Below are positions 1-9,555 of a DNA stretch of 64,000 bases, one piece after another (the first letter of the stretch is position 1; every line of letters begins with the position of its first letter). The stretch spans positions 1,863,501 to 1,927,500 of the forward strand of contig NZ_JAPDFL010000001.1 in NCBI RefSeq assembly GCF_025949695.1, written 5' to 3'. This DNA is from Pararhodobacter zhoushanensis. GTDB taxonomy: Bacteria; Pseudomonadota; Alphaproteobacteria; Rhodobacterales; Rhodobacteraceae. The translations under genes and the position numbers were made by a program. Under the pieces are notes generated by a model. It did not search any database and had not been told where the DNA came from. It saw only the letters and a list, made by a program, of their open reading frames with translations.

Positions 1-2
1 TG

Positions 3-623
3 ATCCGCCTGCCGGAAGGCGGGTTGTGGGTGCATTCCCCGATTGCGCCCGACCCCGGTCTGATGGCCGAGATACAGGCGCTGGGCCCGGTCGCGCATCT
101 GGTTGCGCCGAACTGGATTCATTACGCCTCGGTCGGGGCGTGGCAGGGGCTGTTCCCGCAGGCGCGGACATGGGCGGCACCCGGCGTGGCCGAGCGCGCG
201 GCCTCGCGCGATGTGGCGATCCGCGTTGACGAGACGGTGGGCGATGGCGCGCCCGACGACTGGGGCGGGGGGATCGAGGCGCGGGTCGTGCCGGGCAGCA
301 GCGTTCACCACGAGGCGGTGTTCTTTCACCGTGCCAGCAAGACCCTGATCCTGACGGACCTGATCGAGAATTTCGAGCGTCGCGCGGTGCCGGTCTGGGT
401 GGTGCCGGTGCTGATGATGGCGGGGAACCTCGACCCCGACGGCGGAGCCCCGCGCGACATGCGGGCGACGTTCCGCAAGGGGCGGGCGGCGGCACGCAGC
501 GCGGTGGAATGGATGATCGCGCAGCAGCCCGAGCGCGTCGTGCTGGCGCATGGGCGTTGGTATGAGCGTGACGCGGTGGCCGAGTTGCGCCGCGCGTTCC
601 GCTGGCTGCTGGACCGCGATTAA
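3..623 (+). CDS. DUF4336 domain-containing protein (5' partial)
   Basis: The reading frame is open from the first bases, so the true start lies upstream of the window. The visible part begins [14 protein letters not shown], which resembles the early core of DUF4336 proteins rather than an N-terminus; the TTG at 24 is internal. DUF4336 is distantly related to the metallo-beta-lactamase fold, and its role is unknown to me. Later hydrophilic motifs ([32 protein letters not shown]) fit that fold. The stop codon overlaps the stop of the convergent DUF1194 gene by three bases. Family fairly sure, function unknown. Confidence 0.75.
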   Translation: MRLPEGGLWVHSPIAPDPGLMAEIQALGPVAHLVAPNWIHYASVGAWQGLFPQARTWAAPGVAERAASRDVAIRVDETVGDGAPDDWGGGIEARVVPGSSVHHEAVFFHRASKTLILTDLIENFERRAVPVWVVPVLMMAGNLDPDGGAPRDMRATFRKGRAAARSAVEWMIAQQPERVVLAHGRWYERDAVAELRRAFRWLLDRD

Positions 624-1321
624 CCCTGCGTGGCGGGGACTTCGGTCATGCCCAGCATCGGCTCGGTCAGCTCGCGAATCAGTTTGCGCAGGAAGGCGTC
701 GGCGAATTCGGCGTGGGTGACGGCGTATTCGGCAAAGGCGCCGGGGCCGTGCAGGACGTGGCGCTCGTACCAGGCGCGCACCTCGGGGTCGTGCTCGCCG
801 ATCACCAGCCCGTTGACCACAATCCCGTCAAAGCCCCCTTCGGCATAGACGCGGGCGGGTTCGTAGCCGTCGTTATTCTGGCCGTCGCCGGCCAGATCCA
901 GCGTGTGCCACGGGCAATCCTGAGGCGCGCGGTGCAGCAGGTCGCGGCCATAGACCAGCGCGCTGCCGACGGCGGTCAGGCTGTTGTCCACGCGGTGATG
1001 GGTCTCGATGCGTTGGGCAAGTGCGTCGATGGTCCCGAGACTGTCGAGCAGTACCCAGTCGGCCAGCAGGGTCTGGCGATACTGCCCGGCCCATTCGTAC
1101 ACCGCCACGGCGACGGGCTGCTCGGGCCGCAGCAACAGGTCACGCACGGTGGGGTTGGCTAAGGCGGCGATGATGCCATCGGTCTGGTTGCGGTAATCCG
1201 CCCCGTCGACCGAGCGCGAGACATCAAAGCCCAAGGCCAACGCCAGACGGCAGGCCGAGGCGGAACTGGCCGAAAGACCAAGGGCGAGGAGGGCGATAAA
1301 CGGCAGACGAAAGCGGCTCAT
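620..1321 (-). CDS. DUF1194 domain-containing protein, secreted
   Basis: A 233-aa protein starting MSRFRLPF, with a signal peptide of about 23 residues ending SASSASA before a Cys. The mature part has a von Willebrand A-like pattern: [10 protein letters not shown] near the N-terminus (a DxSxS-like metal site) and [13 protein letters not shown] further on. DUF1194 proteins are exported VWA-like proteins of alphaproteobacteria with no established role. An in-frame upstream ATG at 1366 would put 15 hydrophilic residues before the signal peptide, so 1321 is preferred. It is divergent from the DUF4864 gene. Confidence 0.8.
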   Translation of the reverse strand: MSRFRLPFIALLALGLSASSASACRLALALGFDVSRSVDGADYRNQTDGIIAALANPTVRDLLLRPEQPVAVAVYEWAGQYRQTLLADWVLLDSLGTIDALAQRIETHHRVDNSLTAVGSALVYGRDLLHRAPQDCPWHTLDLAGDGQNNDGYEPARVYAEGGFDGIVVNGLVIGEHDPEVRAWYERHVLHGPGAFAEYAVTHAEFADAFLRKLIRELTEPMLGMTEVPATQG

Positions 1322-1428
1322 GCGCGCACCCTGCCACAAGCTGCGGGCGCTGTCGCCTGCGCGCACGCGCCGCGTGGTGATCCGATTGCGGTGCGCATGC
1401 GTAGCCCTAAGACAGCCAGGAGATTGCC

Positions 1429-1833
1429 ATGCGACATCTGCTTTTGTCCGCGCTCCTCGCCGCCGGTTTTGCCGGGGGCCTGCAGGCGCAAGAGAGCCGA
1501 CCTGTTCCCGACCTCATCACCGCGCAGATCGATGCGTTCCGCGCGCAGGATTTCGACACGGCCTTTGGCTATGCCTCGGATAGTCTGCGCCGGATGTTCG
1601 GCTCGCCCGAGAGTTTCGGCCGCATGGTCACGCAGGGCTATCCGATGGTGCTGGACCCGGCCGAGGTGCGGTTTCTGGGTCTGTCCGAGCGGGCGGGCCT
1701 GCAGGTGCAGCGCGTGCTGATCCGTGATCAGGCGGGGCGCTCGTACCTGCTGGAATACACGATGATCGGTGAGGGCGAGGCGCTGCGCATCTCGGCCGTG
1801 CGGCTGTTGCCCGACACCGGGACCGGCGTCTGA
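1429..1833 (+). CDS. DUF4864 domain-containing protein, secreted
   Basis: A 134-aa protein with a signal peptide (about residues 1-20, ending LQAQ) and a small mature domain typical of DUF4864, recognisable by ITAQIDAFRAQDFDTAFGYAS and a C-terminal EYTMIGEGEALRISAVRLLP. The fold is probably NTF2/cystatin-like and the function is unknown. A good ribosome binding site (AGGAG) lies 7 bases upstream of the ATG. It is transcribed away from the DUF1194 gene; the roughly 107-bp gap between them should hold both promoters. Confidence 0.8.
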   Translation: MRHLLLSALLAAGFAGGLQAQESRPVPDLITAQIDAFRAQDFDTAFGYASDSLRRMFGSPESFGRMVTQGYPMVLDPAEVRFLGLSERAGLQVQRVLIRDQAGRSYLLEYTMIGEGEALRISAVRLLPDTGTGV

Positions 1834-1950
1834 GCCTGCGCAACGCGCGCTGACCTCAAGCCGCTTTAAGCCCCGCTTGATACCCCCTGTCGCCGCAGGA
1901 CCGTGCGCATTGCGGTCAAAGCGTCGTGGTTTCCAAGACAGGGGTCTGAC

Positions 1951-4242
1951 ATGAACAAGGCAGTGACCGAGGGGCTGATCCTGATGCCTCCGCCCTTCGC
2001 CGATGGGTTGAATGTGTGGTCAAGCGGCGATGGCACGCCCGGCTCGCCCACGTATGACGGCGCAGCGAATGCGGCCTTTGTGCCGTCGGACCCGGATTTT
2101 GAGGGCTGTCTGGAGCTGCTCAAGACCTCGACCACGCAAAAGTTGCGCTGGAAAGGTGAGACGCCGGTGATCAACGGCCTGTATCTGCGGGTCACGGCGC
2201 GGGTCAAGGCGATGTCGGGGGCGCTGCCGTCGGTGCGCATCGCAGGCTTTGCCGCCAATGGCAGCGACGGGGCGGTTTCGGGCGTAACGCTCAACGGGCC
2301 CAGCGTGACACTGACTACCTATGGCGAGATCGTCGAGGTCAGCGCGATCATCGCCACCGCCGCGCGTGGCGGTGTGGATATGGCTTGGGCCGGGGTGGAT
2401 CACGGCCATGTCGGGCTGGATCTGACCGGGGCGAATGGCGGTGTGGTGCGGATTGACGACATCACCATCGAGGATGTCACCAGCTACTGGCTGCGCGACA
2501 TGATGGATTGGGTCGACGTGCGCGACTATGGCGCGGTCGGGAATGGCGTGGCCGATGACTACGACGCCTTTGTCGCCGCTGCCAATGCGGCGCAGGCCTC
2601 GGGGCGAGAGCTGCTGGTCTCGGCGGGGGCCTATTACATCGGGCAGACCCTGACGATCGAGGTTCCGGTGCGGTTTCAGGGGCGTTTGTCGATGCCCGCG
2701 GACGCGCGGCTGCAACTGACCAAGAACTTCGATTTCCCGTCCTATGCGGCGGCGTTCAACAGTGAAGGGCTGGGCCTGCGCAAGGGGTTGCAGGCGCTGT
2801 TCTTCTACACGGACCACGACACGTTCGACCTGATGGGCCGCCGCGTGCAGCTGGATGCGCCGATTGATCTGGCCGCAACGACGGGCCTGAACTACTACGC
2901 AATCCGCCGGGTGCTGCGCAACGGGTTGATCGAGGCCAGCGATGGCGCGGCGTGGAATACGCAGGTTTCCTATTCGCAGGGCACCTATTCGACCGGCCAG
3001 CAAAGCCAGCTGACCAACGTCACCAACATCGCGAATATTCCGGTGGGTGCCCGGGTCGAAGGCAGCGGCGTGGGACGCGAGGTCTATGTCAAGGCGCGCA
3101 ACGTTTCGGCGCAATCGCTGACGCTGAGCCAGCCGCTGTACAACGCACAGGGCACGCAGAATTACACGTTCCGAAAATTCCAGCACATGCTGGACATGTC
3201 CGGCTTTGGCACGCTTGAGCGCTTCGAGATCGACAGCGTCGAGTTCCAGTGCCGGGGCATCTGCTCGGCCCTCAGCCTGTCCACCGACGGGCCGATTTTT
3301 ACCGTGCGCGACTGCACGTTCAACAAGCCCAAGGACAAGGCCATCACCTCGATTGGCCGGGGCTGTCAGGGCATGCTGGTTGACCGCTGCACTTTTCTGT
3401 CGTCGGAATCACCGGAACGGGCGCAGGACCGGGTTTCGGTGGCGATCAACGTGAATGCCAATGACGTCAAGCTGCGCTCGAACCTTGTGCAGCGCTTTGG
3501 CAAATTCGCGGTGATGGCCGGCACCTATCACCTGATCCAGGGCAACCATTTCTACCACGGCGACAACGAGCAGAACGCGGTGCGTCAGGCCGGGATCGTG
3601 TTGACGTATCCCAATACCGTGACCTCGATCACTGGCAACTACGTCGACAACACGTTCTTCGAGCACACCAACGAGCATGACGCGACGCCGAACTGGAACG
3701 GCGAATACAGCTTTGGCGGGCTGTCGGTTACCAACAACGTCTTTCTTGTGTCGAACGTCATTTCCAGTTTCCGGTTCATCGTGGTCAAGCCCTATGGCAT
3801 CGGGCATTTCCTGTCCGGGCAAGTCGTCACCGGCAATGTGTTTCGCACCGTCAATGCCACGCCCAGCCGGGCGGATGGGGTCAATACCACCTATGCCGAC
3901 CTCGACTACAGCCGGTTCCGCAACGTGATCTGGCAGCAAAACACCTACAATGGCATCGACACGCAGACCGAAAGCCCGCTGGTGTTGCGCCATGATCAAA
4001 GCTCGGCGGCGGCCAGCTGGACGATCTCGACCGGTGGCAAGCTGCCCTATGACGGCTGGGCGCGCACGGTCAGCTCCATCGTGATGGAGGGGCAGGCGAA
4101 CGGCAGCAGTAACGACGTGCGCACCTCGTGGCCCTATGTCGTGCCGCAACAGGGGAGCAACCGCAATCAGGTGCGGCTGACCTGGCCCAGCGCGACGCGG
4201 GGCCGCGTGGTGGTGACGGTGCGCGGCGATAACCCGCTCTGA
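1951..4242 (+). CDS. Right-handed beta-helix (pectate-lyase-superfamily-like) protein
   Basis: A 763-aa protein, with MNKAVTEGL chosen as the start; the frame extends upstream without a convincing start. Residues about 1-165 form a beta-rich N-terminal domain. At about 170 the sequence VRDYGAVGNGVADDYDAF marks the start of a pectate lyase 3/GH55-type beta-helix, followed by N- and G-rich coils to about residue 620 and a small C-terminal domain. No signal peptide is seen. This architecture is shared by phage or gene-transfer-agent spike-like proteins and by polysaccharide-acting enzymes; a head-spike-like role is a guess. No phage genes adjoin it. A strong terminator follows. Confidence 0.7.
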   Translation: MNKAVTEGLILMPPPFADGLNVWSSGDGTPGSPTYDGAANAAFVPSDPDFEGCLELLKTSTTQKLRWKGETPVINGLYLRVTARVKAMSGALPSVRIAGFAANGSDGAVSGVTLNGPSVTLTTYGEIVEVSAIIATAARGGVDMAWAGVDHGHVGLDLTGANGGVVRIDDITIEDVTSYWLRDMMDWVDVRDYGAVGNGVADDYDAFVAAANAAQASGRELLVSAGAYYIGQTLTIEVPVRFQGRLSMPADARLQLTKNFDFPSYAAAFNSEGLGLRKGLQALFFYTDHDTFDLMGRRVQLDAPIDLAATTGLNYYAIRRVLRNGLIEASDGAAWNTQVSYSQGTYSTGQQSQLTNVTNIANIPVGARVEGSGVGREVYVKARNVSAQSLTLSQPLYNAQGTQNYTFRKFQHMLDMSGFGTLERFEIDSVEFQCRGICSALSLSTDGPIFTVRDCTFNKPKDKAITSIGRGCQGMLVDRCTFLSSESPERAQDRVSVAINVNANDVKLRSNLVQRFGKFAVMAGTYHLIQGNHFYHGDNEQNAVRQAGIVLTYPNTVTSITGNYVDNTFFEHTNEHDATPNWNGEYSFGGLSVTNNVFLVSNVISSFRFIVVKPYGIGHFLSGQVVTGNVFRTVNATPSRADGVNTTYADLDYSRFRNVIWQQNTYNGIDTQTESPLVLRHDQSSAAASWTISTGGKLPYDGWARTVSSIVMEGQANGSSNDVRTSWPYVVPQQGSNRNQVRLTWPSATRGRVVVTVRGDNPL

Positions 4243-4266
4243 CCGGAAGCACCTTGGCGCAGGGAT

Positions 4267-4302
4267 GGGGTCGGCACCAACAGGTGCCGGCCCCGTTTCG
4301 TT
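4267..4302 (+). terminator. Rho-independent terminator after the beta-helix gene
   Basis: A 12-bp stem (GGGGTCGGCACC with GGTGCCGGCCCC, one G-T wobble) with a 4-base loop is followed by GTTTCGTT. It starts 24 bases after the stop codon. Confidence 0.75.
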
Positions 4303-4701
4303 GCCGGCCCAGTTGATGATCTCGCGCAAGGGGCGAATCATGACGCTGCGCCAACTCTGCCGGACGCAGCGTCAGGCGGCTGTGACGCTGCGTCGCAGCA
4401 ATCGCCTGAGGCGCAGCGCGCCCCGTTCGCGACTGTTGGCGCTGCCATCTGACCGCAGGTCACGGCATTAACATTTCCGTTACCGGCAGGTGGCTGAAAA
4501 AACTGGCGGAATTGCTGTTTGGATTTGGTAATTTACAAAATTCCCCGGCTTTCGGTGAAGAAATTTACAAAAATCTCGTTGTAAAAAAAAGAGTTACAAA
4601 AAAATTGACCGATGCGCTATTGTTACCGCGGATGGAGGAGGCCTGAGCAGCACGACGCAAGACGCGCGCTGCCGCTCGGCCCGTTTGCAGGAGGAGCGCC
4701 C
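4303..4701 (+). promoter_or_regulatory. Long non-coding leader/promoter region of acs
   Basis: About 460 bases separate the beta-helix stop from the acs start and hold no convincing gene; a 68-codon open frame here is Arg-rich and looks spurious. The first part has three copies of a 10-mer in alternating orientation (4341-4392). The second part is strikingly AT-rich for this genome and carries TTTACAA at 4532 and 4564, its inverse TTGTAAA at 4579, and GTTACAA at 4593. The acs ribosome site CAGGAGGAG lies just before 4702. No clear sigma-70 promoter could be assigned. Confidence 0.55.
4341..4398. repeat. Three copies of a 10-mer (TGACGCTGCG) in +/-/+ orientation
   Basis: TGACGCTGCG occurs at 4341-4350, its exact complement CGCAGCGTCA at 4365-4374, and a third direct copy at 4383-4392. 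The middle copy can pair with either neighbour (spacers of 14 and 8 bases), giving two mutually exclusive hairpins. The third copy also forms part of CTGCGTCGCAG at 4388-4398, which matches the CTGC-N3-GCAG pattern of PhaR operators. Confidence 0.6.
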
Positions 4702-6663
<1,962 letters not shown>

Positions 6664-6670
6664 GGGCGCG

Positions 6671-7351
6671 ATGAGCGAGACGATGACCCACGCTGCCGTG
6701 CTGATCCTGCTGGGGCCTCCGGGCGCCGGCAAGGGCACGCAGGCCCGGATGCTGGAGGAGCGTTTCGGGCTGGTGCAGCTGTCCACCGGCGACCTGCTGC
6801 GCGCGGCTGTGGCAGCGGGGACCGACGCCGGGATGGCTGCGAAATCGGTGATGGCGGCGGGCGGGCTGGTCTCGGACGAGATTGTGCTGGCGATCCTGCG
6901 CGACCGCATGGCCGAGCCTGACACCGCCCGCGGCGTGATCCTTGACGGTTTTCCGCGCACCCCCGGTCAGGCCGAGGCGCTGGATGCGCTGCTGGCCGAG
7001 CAGGGGCTGAAGATCAGCGCCGCGATCTCGATGGAGGTCGATGACGCGGCCATGGTGACGCGGGTTTCGGGACGCTACACCTGCGCCGATTGCGGCGAGG
7101 GGTATCACGACAGCTTCAAACAGCCAGCCCAGGCAGGCTGCTGCGACAAATGCGGCGGTACGGCGTTCAAACGCCGGGCCGACGATACCGCCGAGACAGT
7201 GGGGGCACGGCTGACCGCCTACCACGCGTCTACGGCACCGCTGATCGCCTATTACGCGGCTCGCGACGTTCTGCGGTCGGTCGATGGTATGGGAGCCATC
7301 GACGCCATTGCTGCAGAACTGGGCGGGATCGTCTCTGAGGTGACAGCCTGA
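6671..7351 (+). CDS. adk: Adenylate kinase, zinc-LID type
   Basis: A 226-aa long-form adenylate kinase converting ATP + AMP to 2 ADP. The P-loop GPPGAGKGT is at residues 15-23, the AMP-site DGFPRT is present, and the LID carries Cys138, Cys141, Cys158 and Cys161, a four-cysteine zinc site. It sits 7 bases downstream of acs. Acs releases AMP and pyrophosphate, so co-expression of an AMP-recycling kinase makes sense. Rhodobacterales usually carry another adk in the ribosomal-protein region, so this may be an acetate-dedicated second copy (inference). A terminator follows. Confidence 0.93.
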   Translation: MSETMTHAAVLILLGPPGAGKGTQARMLEERFGLVQLSTGDLLRAAVAAGTDAGMAAKSVMAAGGLVSDEIVLAILRDRMAEPDTARGVILDGFPRTPGQAEALDALLAEQGLKISAAISMEVDDAAMVTRVSGRYTCADCGEGYHDSFKQPAQAGCCDKCGGTAFKRRADDTAETVGARLTAYHASTAPLIAYYAARDVLRSVDGMGAIDAIAAELGGIVSEVTA

Positions 7352-7356
7352 CACAG

Positions 7357-7391
7357 CGGCTCTGCCCCACCGGGCAGGGCCGTTGTTCTTT
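7357..7391 (+). terminator. Terminator between adk and the symporter genes
   Basis: An 11-bp stem (CGGCTCTGCCC with GGGCAGGGCCG, one wobble), loop CACC, and tail TTGTTCTTT. It splits the block into an acs-adk unit and a symporter unit, unless it is read through. Confidence 0.75.
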
Positions 7392-7448
7392 GACAAGCGG
7401 GCATCCCCCAACGGGGTGCCGGCAGGAGGAAAAACCGGGAGGACAACC

Positions 7449-7703
7449 ATGTCTGACAAATCGGCCAGCGCCTATTGGGCGGCGAATATCCGGCTCATCA
7501 CCATTTGCTTGGTGATCTGGGCCCTCGTCTCCTTCGGCTTCGGCATTCTGCTTCGCCCACTGCTCGCGGGGATCACCTTCGGCGGTACGGATCTCGGCTT
7601 CTGGTTCGCCCAGCAAGGCTCGATCCTGACCTTTATCGTGCTGATCTTCTTTTACGCCGCGCGGATGAACTCGATCGACCGCGACTTCGGCGTCGACGAA
7701 TAA
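7449..7703 (+). CDS. DUF4212 small subunit of sodium/substrate symporter
   Basis: An 84-aa protein with two membrane helices (about residues 14-36 and 56-72) of the DUF4212 family, which is encoded directly before VC_2705-type sodium:solute symporters and is thought to act as their small subunit. The start is the ATG at 7449, preceded by GGGAGGACAACC. An upstream in-frame extension would overlap the terminator. It is followed 15 bases later by the large symporter. Confidence 0.9.
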   Translation: MSDKSASAYWAANIRLITICLVIWALVSFGFGILLRPLLAGITFGGTDLGFWFAQQGSILTFIVLIFFYAARMNSIDRDFGVDE

Positions 7704-7718
7704 CAGGAGCAGGGACAG

Positions 7719-9485
7719 ATGGATCAATTTACTCTTAACCTGCTTGTGGTGGGCGCTTCGTTCGCTCTCTACATCGGGATCGCGATCTGGGCCCGTGCGG
7801 GTTCCACGTCGGAATTCTACGCCGCCAACCGCGGCATTCACCCGGTTCTCAACGGGATGGCTACCGCCGCCGACTGGATGTCGGCAGCCTCGTTCATCTC
7901 GATGGCGGGGATCATTGCCTTTGTCGGCTATGACAACTCGACCTACCTGATGGGCTGGACCGGCGGCTATGTGCTGCTTGCCCTGCTGCTGGCGCCGTAT
8001 CTGCGCAAGTTTGGCCGCTTCACCGTGCCGGACTTCATCGGCGACCGCTTCTACAGCCAGACCGCCCGTATCGTGGCGGTGATTGCGCTGCTCGTCATCT
8101 CGATCACCTATGTGATCGGCCAGATGGCGGGTGCCGGGGTTGCGTTCTCGCGCTTCCTTGAGGTGAGCAGCTCGACCGGTCTGTGGATCGCGTCGGCCAT
8201 TGTGTTCTGCTACGCCGTTCTTGGCGGCATGAAGGGCATCACCTACACGCAGGTCGCGCAGTATTGCGTGCTGATCGTCGCCTATACCATCCCGGCGATC
8301 TTCATCTCGCTGCAACTGACCGGCAACTTCCTGCCGCAAATCGGTCTGTTCAGCAATGACACCAGCGGTGTTCCGCTGCTCGCTCATCTTGACGGGCTGC
8401 TGACCGATCTGGGCTTCCGCACCTATACCGAGCATCACCAGAATACCCTCGACATGGTGCTGTTTACCCTGTCGCTGATGATCGGTACCGCTGGCCTGCC
8501 GCACGTCATCATCCGCTTCTTCACCGTGCCCAAGGTGTCGGATGCCCGTGCCTCGGCTGGTTGGGCGCTGGTGTTCATCGCGCTGCTCTACACCGTGGCT
8601 CCGGCCGTTGGTGCGATGGCCCGTCTGAACATCATCACCAGCATTTACCCGAACGGCATCGACCAGCCCTCGCTGAGCTATGACGCGCGCCCGGACTGGA
8701 TGCACAACTGGGAAAACACCGGCCTGCTGGCGTTCGACGACAAGAACGGCGACGGCATGATCCAGTACTACAACGAAGCCAACGCTCCGGCGATGGCGAC
8801 GGAAGCAGGCTGGGCCGGGAACGAGATGGTCACCTTCAACCGCGACATTCTGGTTCTGGCGAACCCGGAAATCGCGGGTCTGCCGGGCTGGGTGATCGCG
8901 CTGATCGCTGCCGGTGGTCTGGCTGCCGCCCTGTCGACGGCGGCGGGTCTGCTGCTGGCGATCTCGTCGGCGGTGTCGCATGACCTGATCAAGTCGGTGT
9001 TCAATCCGAACATCTCGGAAAAGGGTGAGATGCTGGCGGCACGCGTGTCGATGGGTGTTGCGATCCTTGTGGCGACGATCCTCGGCCTCAACCCTCCGGG
9101 CTTCGCGGCTCAGGTTGTGGCGATCGCGTTCGGTCTGGCAGCAGCCTCGCTGTTCCCGACGATCATGATGGGGATCTTCTCGAAGAAGATGAACTCGACC
9201 GGCGCGGTCGCGGGCATGCTGGTCGGTCTGGGCGTGGAGATGGTCTATATCTTCACCTATGTCGGCTGGTTCTTCATCCCCGGCACCAACATGCTGGGCA
9301 ACACCCCTGACAACTGGCTGTTCGGCATCTCGCCGGCGTCCTTTGGTTCGGTTGCTGCCGTCCTGAACTTCATCGTGGCCTATGTCGTCCTCGGGATGAC
9401 GAAGCCTGCGCCGCAAGAGATCCAGGATCTGGTGGAATCGATCCGTGTTCCCCGGGGTGCCGGTGTCGCCCGCGCGACGCACTGA
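7719..9485 (+). CDS. Sodium:solute symporter, acetate permease-like (VC_2705 type)
   Basis: A 588-aa polytopic membrane protein of the SSS family with about 13 helices. EFYAANRGIHPVLNGMATAADWMSAASFI is the conserved family core (quoted here in abbreviated form as EFYAANRG and AADWMSAASF). A long extracytoplasmic insert after helix 8 holds DDKNGDGMI, an EF-hand-like calcium loop seen in this subfamily. Relatives act as acetate or short-chain carboxylate importers (ActP-like). The position between acs and signalling genes supports acetate as substrate, but this is inference. A strong terminator lies in the 70-bp gap after it. Confidence 0.9.
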   Translation: MDQFTLNLLVVGASFALYIGIAIWARAGSTSEFYAANRGIHPVLNGMATAADWMSAASFISMAGIIAFVGYDNSTYLMGWTGGYVLLALLLAPYLRKFGRFTVPDFIGDRFYSQTARIVAVIALLVISITYVIGQMAGAGVAFSRFLEVSSSTGLWIASAIVFCYAVLGGMKGITYTQVAQYCVLIVAYTIPAIFISLQLTGNFLPQIGLFSNDTSGVPLLAHLDGLLTDLGFRTYTEHHQNTLDMVLFTLSLMIGTAGLPHVIIRFFTVPKVSDARASAGWALVFIALLYTVAPAVGAMARLNIITSIYPNGIDQPSLSYDARPDWMHNWENTGLLAFDDKNGDGMIQYYNEANAPAMATEAGWAGNEMVTFNRDILVLANPEIAGLPGWVIALIAAGGLAAALSTAAGLLLAISSAVSHDLIKSVFNPNISEKGEMLAARVSMGVAILVATILGLNPPGFAAQVVAIAFGLAAASLFPTIMMGIFSKKMNSTGAVAGMLVGLGVEMVYIFTYVGWFFIPGTNMLGNTPDNWLFGISPASFGSVAAVLNFIVAYVVLGMTKPAPQEIQDLVESIRVPRGAGVARATH

Positions 9486-9503
9486 GCCCTGAGCAAACCA
9501 ACC

Positions 9504-9538
9504 GGAGGGGCGCGCCTTTGCGCCCCTCCATCCTCTCT
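9504..9538 (+). terminator. Terminator after the symporter gene
   Basis: A perfect 10-bp stem (GGAGGGGCGC with GCGCCCCTCC) with loop GCCTTT and tail ATCCTCTCTC. The tail is weak in T, so partial read-through into the DUF294 gene is possible. Confidence 0.75.
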
Positions 9539-9555
9539 CGCAGTCGGGTGCAGCC

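Noticed and set aside
4265..4471. 68-codon Arg-rich frame before acs
   Set aside because: It begins inside a terminator stem and its content follows from the 10-mer repeats; no ribosome site.
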